Shown: piece after piece, positions 1 through 6,996 of the stretch
Layout of the letters: each line of letters opens with the position of its first letter
Position numbering within the stretch: position 1 is the first letter of the stretch
Assembly: GCA_965651935.1 (NCBI GenBank)
Contig: CBFGTC010000004.1
Coordinates: 62,001-126,000, forward strand
Source: JAFEDN01 sp965651935
GTDB lineage: Bacteria; Pseudomonadota; Gammaproteobacteria; Coxiellales; Coxiellaceae
DNA length: 64,000 nucleotides
Direction: 5' to 3'
Notes under the pieces: generated by a model
The model's database searches: none
Told to the model about the DNA's origin: nothing
Seen by the model: only the letters and a program-made list of their open reading frames with translations
Program-made: the position numbers and the translations under genes

Positions 1-243
1 CTACCATACAAAATCAGCACCTGTTAATAAAAATTGATTTAATAGACTACCAGAAATTTTAAATATTACAATACCTCCCCCTGAATTGGAAGCGCCTATT
101 CCCAATATATCTCCAGACCATTCTAATATACCAGCCATTTCTGCCCAAGGAAGTAATCACTGTCTTTACCTGAAGAAGACTTAAGCCGTAAGCAAATGGT
201 CAGGATTAATGGAATTCGCCCTTGTAGCATAGAAAGTTATTGA
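1..243 (+). pseudogene. decayed 3' end of an unknown gene
   Basis: No intact gene covers this stretch. The + strand carries coding-like text that is broken: an in-frame TGA at 35-37, then an open run at 38-184 with a Pro-rich segment (ITIPPPELEAPIPNISPDH), while a second frame from about 157 reads LPEEDLSRKQMVRINGIRPC and stops at 241-243. Reading across both frames with one frameshift near 150-157 gives a plausible protein tail. I infer a gene that entered from the left and has decayed. I do not recognise the family, and chance open frames in AT-rich DNA cannot be excluded. Confidence 0.35.
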
Positions 244-268
244 TTTTAAAAAATTTTTAGACCTCTGA

Positions 269-1639
269 TTAAAATTTCCCTTGCCATTCGTCTGGGATTT
301 GGCCTTGCATTTGCTGAAGGCGTTTAGCCATTTTTTGTCCTTGTAATTTTTTCAGCATTTTTTCCATTTGCGCGAACTGTTTTAAAAATTTAGAGATATC
401 CTGTGGAGTCGTTCCTGAGCCGCGCGCCACGCGTTGTTTGCGAGAGCCTGAATTCGTAATTAGGGCCGGGAAGAGACGCTCCTTTTCCGTCATTGAGCGG
501 ATAATCGCCTCCATTTTAATAAATAATTTATCATCCATAAATGCAGCCGCTTTAGCGGGCATTTGACCCATCATGGGCAATTTGTTCAGCATAGATTGAA
601 CCCCGCCCATTTTTTTCATTTGTTCAAGCTGAGTTAAAAAATCGTTAAAATCAAAGCGCGAGCCTTTTTGAAGCTTTTTAGCCATTTTAACGGCTTGCTC
701 TTTATCAATTTTTTGCTGAGCTTCTTCAACTAAGCTAACGATATCCCCCATTCCTAAAATACGGGTCGCCACTCGTTGTGGATGAAAAGGCTCTAGCGCG
801 TCGACCTTTTCCCCAGAACCCATAAATTTAATCGGTTTGCCGGTGATAATGCGCATGGAAAGAGCGGCCCCACCTCGGGCATCGCCGTCGGTTTTAGTCA
901 AAATGACGCCCGTTAAAGGCAGAGCTTCATTAAAAGTCTTGGCGACTTTAGCGGCATCTTGGCCTGTCATGCTATCGACTACCAACAGAGTTTCGGTGGG
1001 GTTTACGGCGGCATTGATTTGGGAAATTTCTTTCATTAACTCGTCATCAATGTGCAAGCGTCCGGCAGTATCAATAATCAACACATCAACAAATTGTTTT
1101 TTGGCCTGTTCTAGGGCTTGACGAGCAATTTGGACAGGTTCATCTTTCGATGTGCTAGGAAAATAATGCGCGCCAACTTGTTTGGCCAAAACGGCTAATT
1201 GTTCGATAGCAGCAGGACGATAAACGTCAGCAGAAGTCAGCATAACTGATTTTTTCTTGATATTTTGCAACCAGCGAGCCAATTTAGCGGTGGTTGTGGT
1301 TTTGCCGGAGCCTTGTAACCCGGCCATAAGAAAAACGATGGGGCTGGGAGCATTTAAATTAATTTCACTGTGTTGGTCGCCTAGCAAGAAGGTGAGTTCA
1401 TCTTGCACGAGTTTGACTAAAGTTTCACCTGGTTGAGTTTTTCCGATAGTGACTTGGCCAATGGCTTTTTGATGAATATCGTCTATAAATTTTTGGACGA
1501 CTTCCAAAGCCACATCGGCTTCCAGCAAGGCTTTGCGGATATGTTCCAATGTTTCATGAATATTGGCTTCGGAAAGACGATTTAAACCGCGAAGGTTTTT
1601 AATCGCATTGGATAATCTTTCGCTTAATTGATTGAACAT
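269..1639 (-). CDS. ffh: signal recognition particle GTPase Ffh
   Basis: Ffh is the protein part of the bacterial signal recognition particle. With 4.5S RNA it binds signal sequences of nascent inner-membrane proteins and hands them to FtsY. Visible parts are an N-terminal four-helix domain (about 1-85), P-loop GLQGSGKTT (107-115), DTAGR (190-194), TKTDGDARGG (248-257) and a Met-rich C-terminal M domain from about 300. The length of 456 residues is normal. I place the start at the ATG at 1639 (MFNQLSERLS), which matches the family N terminus; a GTG four codons upstream has no better ribosome site. It is divergent from ypjD, as is common in gammaproteobacteria. Confidence 0.97.
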   Translation of the reverse strand: MFNQLSERLSNAIKNLRGLNRLSEANIHETLEHIRKALLEADVALEVVQKFIDDIHQKAIGQVTIGKTQPGETLVKLVQDELTFLLGDQHSEINLNAPSPIVFLMAGLQGSGKTTTTAKLARWLQNIKKKSVMLTSADVYRPAAIEQLAVLAKQVGAHYFPSTSKDEPVQIARQALEQAKKQFVDVLIIDTAGRLHIDDELMKEISQINAAVNPTETLLVVDSMTGQDAAKVAKTFNEALPLTGVILTKTDGDARGGAALSMRIITGKPIKFMGSGEKVDALEPFHPQRVATRILGMGDIVSLVEEAQQKIDKEQAVKMAKKLQKGSRFDFNDFLTQLEQMKKMGGVQSMLNKLPMMGQMPAKAAAFMDDKLFIKMEAIIRSMTEKERLFPALITNSGSRKQRVARGSGTTPQDISKFLKQFAQMEKMLKKLQGQKMAKRLQQMQGQIPDEWQGKF

Positions 1640-1722
1640 AGTATCACTCACAAATGTTTTGGCCTAATTATACCTAATATTGTGTTTATACTCTAGCTCT
1701 TGTATTATCATTGAAAGATTCT

Positions 1723-2175
1723 ATGATCTTTATACTCATGCATAATTCTTATTCTGAATTTCACATCCTGCTGTCATTGACGACAGTCCTGGTTTTGACC
1801 ATTGCCGGATTTCTCGCTTTAGTATTGGCATTACAAGAGCGATTGTTAAGAACTGGAAATTGGCGAGGTTGGGTGCAAAAATTACCACCCCTGGAAACCA
1901 TGGAGTCATGTTTATTTTCGGTGACACGCTGGGGATTTTTTCTTTTAACTGCATTAATCTGTTTTAGTGTTTACTGTTACCATTCTTTGTTGCGGAACTA
2001 TTCGATTCTATTGCCTAAAACCTTAATAGCCGTTATCGCCTGGTTAATTTTTTTAGCTTTACTTTTGGGAAGGCGTTGGTGGGGTTGGCGTGGTATACGC
2101 GCGATTAACGCCACTTTGAGTGGAGCAGTTTTACTTATCATCATTTCTCTAATCAGTTATTTTGGTTTATTATGA
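1723..2175 (+). CDS. ypjD: CcsA/YpjD-like membrane protein, N-terminally short
   Basis: This membrane protein of about 150 residues has four or five hydrophobic segments. The FHILLSL segment near the N terminus and the WWGWRGIRAIN segment near the C terminus resemble the second half of YpjD, the cytochrome c assembly (CcsA-like) family protein that usually lies beside ffh. E. coli YpjD is about 260 residues, so roughly the first 100 are missing. No coding text for them is visible between here and ffh. The start is uncertain: TTG 1711, ATG 1723 and ATG 1738 are all in frame with weak ribosome sites. The stop overlaps the next gene by 4 bases (ATGA), so the two are probably translated together. 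Confidence 0.7.
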   Translation: MIFILMHNSYSEFHILLSLTTVLVLTIAGFLALVLALQERLLRTGNWRGWVQKLPPLETMESCLFSVTRWGFFLLTALICFSVYCYHSLLRNYSILLPKTLIAVIAWLIFLALLLGRRWWGWRGIRAINATLSGAVLLIIISLISYFGLL

Positions 2176-3458
2176 GTTCAGGCTATATCATATTAATTAT
2201 TTTTGTTTTATTCCTAATTTTACTCTCGGCATTTTTTTCCGCAAGTGAAACCGGGGTAATGTCATTGAGCCGCTTTAGACTGCGGCATCTCGTACGTAAA
2301 GGTGATGAGCGCGCCAAACGGGTCCTGGATTTATTGCATCGTCCTGATCGTTTACTAGGAGTAATTTTAATCGGAAATAATGTCGCCAATATTTTTGCTT
2401 CGGCTTTGACCACGCTCATTGCGGCGCATTTTTATGGCGAAATTGGTGTTTTAATCGGCACTATCATCCTCACGTTTCTGGTATTAATTTTTGGCGAGAG
2501 TGCTCCTAAAACTTTGGCAGCATTAAACCCGGAACCTGTCGCACTATACTCTTCCGGTATTTTAAAATTTTTACTCACTTTACTGTATCCATTGGTATGG
2601 CTGATCAATGTCATAGGAAATGCGTTATTGCGCCTGTTTGGAGCTCATTATGATGTCTCTCGCTTGGAATCATTGAGCATAGATGAATTAAAAACCTTAT
2701 TAGATGATAATAAAGGTATCACTTCGCCTCATTATAAAAAAATGTTACTGCATGTCTTGGATTTAGAGCAGGTCACGGTGGAAGAAATTATGGTTCCACG
2801 CAGTGAAATTTGGGGCATTGATATTGATCAAAGCTGGGAGGAGATTTTAAATCAGTTGTTTGAATGCCCTTATTCTTTTGCCCCTTTATATAAAGGGGAT
2901 ATCAATCATGCCCAAGCCATGCTAAATTTGCGCCGAGTTTTTATCGTGCTGCAAAAACAAACTTTAAATAAAGAAAGTGTATTGGCATTGGCGGAAGAGA
3001 TTTATTTTATCCCACAAGGTGCCAGCGCTAATCAACAATTGCTGAATTTTCGTGGACAGCGCCAAACTATCGGTTTAGTAGTGGATGAGTATGGTGATAT
3101 CCAAGGTCTCATCAGTTTACAAAATATCATTGAAGAAATTGTGGGTGAATTTACTAAAGACCTTGAAGAAGCTCCTCGTGTCACCTTGCAGAAAGACGGT
3201 AGCTTTTTAGTCGATGCCAGTATGGATATTCGTGATTTGAATGAAATGAATGATTGGCATCTTTCCACTTTAGGCCCGCGCACGCTGAGTGGTTTAATCA
3301 TCGAATATTTAGAAACGATCCCCAAAGCAGGAATTTGCGCCAGAATTTCAGGATACCCCATTGAAATTGTGCGAGTAGGGCATAATAAAATTAAATTTGT
3401 GAAAATTTGGCCTCAACTTTATCAAGAACGCCATGCCCGCTTGCGAGAGGATGAATGA
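2172..3458 (+). CDS. corB: CorB/HlyC-CorC family membrane protein
   Basis: The first 150 residues form a CNNM-type membrane domain with hydrophobic segments and the FSASETGVMSLSRFRLRHL motif typical of the family. Two CBS domains follow at about 190-310, with MVPRSEIWGID and VVDEYGDIQGLISLQNI visible. A CorC_HlyC domain lies at about 330-420. At 428 residues it is full length for CorB/YfjD. The family is linked to magnesium/cobalt efflux or resistance; the haemolysin label sometimes given is historical. It overlaps ypjD and the downstream pseudopilin gene by 4 bases each, pointing to one transcript. Confidence 0.9.
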   Translation: MSSGYIILIIFVLFLILLSAFFSASETGVMSLSRFRLRHLVRKGDERAKRVLDLLHRPDRLLGVILIGNNVANIFASALTTLIAAHFYGEIGVLIGTIILTFLVLIFGESAPKTLAALNPEPVALYSSGILKFLLTLLYPLVWLINVIGNALLRLFGAHYDVSRLESLSIDELKTLLDDNKGITSPHYKKMLLHVLDLEQVTVEEIMVPRSEIWGIDIDQSWEEILNQLFECPYSFAPLYKGDINHAQAMLNLRRVFIVLQKQTLNKESVLALAEEIYFIPQGASANQQLLNFRGQRQTIGLVVDEYGDIQGLISLQNIIEEIVGEFTKDLEEAPRVTLQKDGSFLVDASMDIRDLNEMNDWHLSTLGPRTLSGLIIEYLETIPKAGICARISGYPIEIVRVGHNKIKFVKIWPQLYQERHARLREDE

Positions 3459-3973
3459 AATTTAAAGGGTTTACGTTGTTTGAACTATTATTCGCAATGA
3501 GTATTAGTTTGCTTTTTTTAACCGCGTTAATCCCTTCCTATCATCATTTCATTTTTCGAAATAAAAGCGAGAACGTAGTGGGACAGTTGGCTCTGGCCAT
3601 CCATTCTGCTCGCCAACAAGCGATGACAACTAACCAAATTGTGGAATTTTGCGGAAGCAGTGATAAGACGCGTTGTGATGGCAATTGGCAAGCAGGACAA
3701 TTATTGGTTGGTGCAGAATCACAAAAAGTATTGCGTATTTTTTCCTTGCTGACCCCAGGAGAGCGACTTTGGTGGCAGAGTAGCTTGGGAGACAATAATG
3801 CTTTAAAATTATCGCCGACTGGCTTTACCGAAGGGCAGCGAGGCAGTTTTTATTATTGTCCTCATGAAAAGAATGGACGTTATGGGTCAAAAGTCATTGT
3901 AAATGACAGTGGCCGAGTGCGAGTGGAGACAGACAGTCAAGAAATCCGTAAGGCCTGTTTAGCAAATCTATAA
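3455..3973 (+). CDS. fimT: GspH/FimT-type pseudopilin
   Basis: This is a minor pseudopilin of the type IV pilus / type II secretion kind. The N terminus has a prepilin peptidase site KFKG|FTLFELL, with Phe as mature residue 1 and Glu at mature position 5, followed by a hydrophobic helix and a globular C-terminal part containing four Cys. The length of 172 is usual for FimT/GspH. It overlaps corB by 4 bases. It may serve pilus assembly or DNA uptake (comF is elsewhere in this window), but no other pilus gene is present here, so the exact system is inferred. Confidence 0.82.
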   Translation: MKFKGFTLFELLFAMSISLLFLTALIPSYHHFIFRNKSENVVGQLALAIHSARQQAMTTNQIVEFCGSSDKTRCDGNWQAGQLLVGAESQKVLRIFSLLTPGERLWWQSSLGDNNALKLSPTGFTEGQRGSFYYCPHEKNGRYGSKVIVNDSGRVRVETDSQEIRKACLANL

Positions 3974-4029
3974 TGATAAATAGGTCTTTTTTACATTGTA
4001 GAAATTTACACAGTCCTTAGGAGAAATTG

Positions 4030-5028
4030 ATGCGAATTATTTTATTAGGTCCGCCGGGCGCCGGTAAAGGCACCCAAGCACAGTTTATCAGCCAGCATTT
4101 TAATATTCCGCAAATAGCAACGGGAGATATGTTGCGAGCAGCCGTAAAAGCCAACACTCCGCTAGGGCAATCGGTAAAGATCGTGATGGAGCAGGGGCAA
4201 TTGGTCTCTGACGATATTATTATTGCTTTGGTTAAAGAAAGGATTGCGCAACCGGATTGTCAAAATGGTTTTCTGTTGGATGGATTTCCGCGGACTTTAG
4301 CTCAGGCGGAAGCGCTTCGGCAAGCTAAAATACGTATCGATCGTGTGGTGGAATTGCAAATTGATGATAATGTCATTGTTGAGAGAATGAGCGGACGTTT
4401 AGTGCATCCAGCTTCAGGGAGAGTATATCATCGAATTTATCAACCTCCGAAAATCTCTGGCATTGATGATGTCAGCGGTGAGCCGCTTGTGCAGCGCAAA
4501 GATGATTTAGAAGAAACCGTGCGAGAACGTTTGCGAGTTTATCACCGTCAGACTAAACCCTTGATCCACTATTATCAAACTTGGAGCAGCGAAAACGATC
4601 CTCTAGCACCACAATTTTCTCAAGTTTCGGCTCTGGGCAAGGTGGAAGAAGTGCGTGATAGGCTGCTGGCTCTATTAACAAAGTCTACTAGAAATGGAGT
4701 AAGCAACATCGTTATCGTCACTAAAAAAAATTTTGATAAATTACTTGAGCAATATGAAACTGTGGTTATCGATTTTTGGGCTGAATGGTGTCTGCCATGC
4801 AAGTCCTTTGTTAAGATCATCGAGCAGGTGGCGCCACGTTATCCTGATATCATTTTCGGTAGTGTAGACATTGAGGAACAAAAGGAACTGGCGCAAGAAT
4901 TTTCAATCATATCCATTCCCGCAGTCATGATTATTCGAAACCGCACAGTCATTTTTGCGGAATCGGGAAAATTAGAAATGAGTAATTTGATTGACTTACT
5001 TGAACAAACGCGCAATTTAACCGGTTAA
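4030..5028 (+). CDS. adk: adenylate kinase fused to a thioredoxin domain
   Basis: Residues 1-220 are a long-form adenylate kinase (AMP + ATP = 2 ADP): P-loop GPPGAGKGT (7-15), DGFPRT (84-89) and the LID domain about 122-160. Residues 224-332 are a thioredoxin domain with active site WCLPC (253-257) and cis-Pro 297 (SIPAV). There is no stop or frameshift between them. The junction (LLTKSTRNG|VSNIVIVTKKNF) keeps what looks like a thioredoxin N terminus with its initiator replaced by Val (GTA), so a simple start-codon loss could have made the fusion. ATG 4030 is chosen over TTG 4027 because AGGAG lies 6 bases upstream. Each half is certain; that they work as one chain is inferred. Confidence 0.93.
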   Translation: MRIILLGPPGAGKGTQAQFISQHFNIPQIATGDMLRAAVKANTPLGQSVKIVMEQGQLVSDDIIIALVKERIAQPDCQNGFLLDGFPRTLAQAEALRQAKIRIDRVVELQIDDNVIVERMSGRLVHPASGRVYHRIYQPPKISGIDDVSGEPLVQRKDDLEETVRERLRVYHRQTKPLIHYYQTWSSENDPLAPQFSQVSALGKVEEVRDRLLALLTKSTRNGVSNIVIVTKKNFDKLLEQYETVVIDFWAEWCLPCKSFVKIIEQVAPRYPDIIFGSVDIEEQKELAQEFSIISIPAVMIIRNRTVIFAESGKLEMSNLIDLLEQTRNLTG

Positions 5029-5063
5029 TTGTCCGTTTAATTATCCTTTGACGGAATGAGAGT

Positions 5064-5095
5064 AAAAAAGCCGCATGGAAAAATACGGCTTTTTT
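5064..5095. terminator. A/T-flanked hairpin terminator, probably two-way
   Basis: AAAAAAGCCG (5064-5073) and CGGCTTTTTT (5086-5095) are exact inverted repeats around a 12-base loop. It sits between the convergent ends of adk-trx (+) and the H1-like gene (-). A-run and T-run on opposite sides let it work from either direction. Confidence 0.75.
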
Positions 5096-5105
5096 AATGA
5101 TGAAA

Positions 5106-5603
5106 TTAAATTTTCTTTTTGACGGTATTCGATTTATTACTAGCTTTGCGAGCAGGAATTTGAGTTGATTGATTATCAGCAGCACTGGGCAGTCGCGAAA
5201 CATTTCTACTTAAGCTACGCTGTCCCGCTCGTAAATGACGTTTACTGCCATGTCTTCTGGTGCTTGCAGACTTGGTAGCGATATCTGCATTGGCTTTACG
5301 AGTAGTGGCACGGGTTTTACTGCTTTTTTTACGGGAAGATGAAGCGGTTTTTTTACTGCTAACACTTCTTTTTTTACGAGCAGGAGCTGCGCCTTTCGCT
5401 TTTTGCTTTGCTTCGGCTAAACGTTGTTTACCCTCAGCCCGCACAGCTTTAAGTTTAGTCGCCATTTCTTTTTTTATTTTTTTTACTGCTTGAACAGCGC
5501 TACGCGCTTGACGGCGAGCTTCGCTTAATTCCTTCTTTAAGCGTTGCACTTGTGTATTTTGCGTTGAGCGTCGTGCACGCTTTTGGGTTTTTCCTGCAGA
5601 CAT
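5106..5603 (-). CDS. histone H1-like Lys/Arg-rich DNA-binding protein
   Basis: This 165-residue protein is very basic and low in complexity. It has a predicted helical, Lys/Arg/Ala/Glu-rich first half (about 15-70) followed by Lys/Ser/Ala-rich tail segments like those of eukaryotic H1 tails. No enzyme motif is visible. It resembles the H1-like nucleoid proteins of intracellular bacteria; Coxiella Hq1 (HcbA), as I recall, lies in a similar position upstream of aceE. A role in compacting DNA in a resting form is inferred from that comparison. ATG at 5603 has GGAGAA upstream (AGGAGAAGACA). It could also bind RNA. Confidence 0.72.
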   Translation of the reverse strand: MSAGKTQKRARRSTQNTQVQRLKKELSEARRQARSAVQAVKKIKKEMATKLKAVRAEGKQRLAEAKQKAKGAAPARKKRSVSSKKTASSSRKKSSKTRATTRKANADIATKSASTRRHGSKRHLRAGQRSLSRNVSRLPSAADNQSTQIPARKASNKSNTVKKKI

Positions 5604-5718
5604 TGTCTTCTCCTAAAAAAGTTAGTTATAATTATCTTCTTGCGAAGATTTAAGATAATATTACAACAAAATAGCATAAAATCAAGGTTTAAGCTTTAGA
5701 GAAGTAAAAATTACACAT

Positions 5719-5746
5719 TTGCAACGCTTTCTAAGCGTGCTAAAAT
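5719..5746 (+). promoter_or_regulatory. sigma70-type promoter with no room for a leader
   Basis: TTGCAA (5719-5724), 16 bases, TAAAAT (5741-5746). The ATG of the antiporter gene is at 5753, exactly 7 bases after the -10 box, so the transcript would start at or next to the start codon. No Shine-Dalgarno sequence precedes the ATG. The spacer contains a small CGCTttctaAGCG dyad. Confidence 0.45.
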
Positions 5747-5752
5747 AAAAAA

Positions 5753-6925
5753 ATGCCTGATCAACATCAACTTATATTTGCTATATTCATCATATTCACG
5801 GGTGCAGCTATCCTGTCCACGTTTGCTTTGTTGACCCATCAATCCATGCTTGTTGCCTACATGATTTTAGGCATGATTTTAGGGCCTTCCGGTTTGCAAT
5901 TAATCGGTGATCCGCAAATCGTCCGTCATGTGGGTGACATTGGTATCCTATTTCTTTTGTTTTTACTCGGATTACATTTGCCTCCGCAAAAATTGTTCCA
6001 CATGTTGCGAAAAGTAATTTGGGTAGGGGCTTTTAGTTCATTGCTGTTTGCCGCCGTCGGATTTGTCATCATGTGGTGCTTTGGCTATAACATAAATGAA
6101 TGCATTGTCGTGGGTGCAGCGATGATGTTTTCCAGTACGATTATTGGAATTAAATTATTACCTACCACGGTGCTACACCATCAGCATACCGGTGAAATTA
6201 TGATAAGCGTGCTGCTCTTGCAGGACTTACTGGCAATAGTGGTTTTACTGGTGCTGCGAGCATTGACGCCATCAGGAAATATTTATACGGATTTTGCACT
6301 TGTTGTTATCGCATTACCGGTTTTACTTTTATTCGCTTATCTTGCCGAGCGCTATATATTGCGTTGGTTGTTGGCAAAATTTAACCGTATCAAAGAATAT
6401 TTATTTTTATTATCGATTGCTTGGTGTCTAGCATTGGCGCAATTGGCCGTTTTATTTGGTTTATCTGCGGAAATTGGCGCCTTTATTGCGGGAGTCAGTT
6501 TGGCGGCCAGCCCCATAGCGGTTTATATTGCTGAAAGCTTGAAACCCATCCGCGATTTTTTCCTAGTCATGTTTTTCTTTTCCGTAGGGGCTACTTTTGA
6601 TTTGCATGCTTGGTCACGGGTGCTCATTCCGGCAGTTTTATTAGCGGGTTTACTATTGCTTATAAAACCATTGGGGTTTTGCTATCTCTTAAAACAAGTG
6701 GGAGAAACCAAAAAAGTGGCTTGGGAAGTGGGGGTGCGTTTAGGGCAAATTAGCGAATTCTCGTTGATAATTGCTTATGTAGGCCTGGATTACCATTTGA
6801 TAGGCGCTCTCACTGCCAATATCATTCAAGCTGCAGTAATTTTGTCTTTTATAGTTTCTTCTTATTGGGTAGTCATGAGATATCCAACCCCCGTCGCTTT
6901 CTCTGATCGCCTGAGGCGAGATTAA
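5753..6925 (+). CDS. CPA2-type cation:proton antiporter (Kef-like)
   Basis: 390 residues with about 12 hydrophobic segments covering the Na+/H+ exchanger domain of the CPA2 family. Typical stretches are GMILGPSGLQLIG near residue 40, FLLGLHLPPQKL near 75, and the GLSAEIGAFIAGVSLA and FFFSVGATFDL segments in the second half. It lacks the C-terminal TrkA-N/RCK domain of full KefB/KefC (about 600 residues), so nucleotide or glutathione gating as in KefC is not expected. The ion (K+ or Na+) cannot be told from sequence. The ATG follows a promoter without a leader. Confidence 0.85.
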   Translation: MPDQHQLIFAIFIIFTGAAILSTFALLTHQSMLVAYMILGMILGPSGLQLIGDPQIVRHVGDIGILFLLFLLGLHLPPQKLFHMLRKVIWVGAFSSLLFAAVGFVIMWCFGYNINECIVVGAAMMFSSTIIGIKLLPTTVLHHQHTGEIMISVLLLQDLLAIVVLLVLRALTPSGNIYTDFALVVIALPVLLLFAYLAERYILRWLLAKFNRIKEYLFLLSIAWCLALAQLAVLFGLSAEIGAFIAGVSLAASPIAVYIAESLKPIRDFFLVMFFFSVGATFDLHAWSRVLIPAVLLAGLLLLIKPLGFCYLLKQVGETKKVAWEVGVRLGQISEFSLIIAYVGLDYHLIGALTANIIQAAVILSFIVSSYWVVMRYPTPVAFSDRLRRD

Positions 6926-6929
6926 TTTT

Positions 6930-6965
6930 CCTAGATTTGCCTTAAACTCTTGAATCTAGGACAAT
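6930..6965 (+). promoter_or_regulatory. aceE promoter with overlapping inverted repeat
   Basis: TTGCCT (6937-6942), 17 bases, GACAAT (6960-6965) form a fair sigma70 promoter about 30 bases before the aceE start. The perfect repeats CCTAGATT (6930-6937) and AATCTAGG (6953-6960) flank the spacer, each touching one promoter box. That is where a repressor would sit. The sequence does not match the E. coli PdhR site as I know it, so the binding protein is unknown. Confidence 0.5.
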
Positions 6966-6996
6966 ACGGCCCAAGCCTTTGAATAGGAATATGATT

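Noticed and set aside
837..1121. + strand frame inside ffh
   Set aside because: It is the reverse shadow of a highly conserved gene, with no ribosome site and no protein-like pattern.
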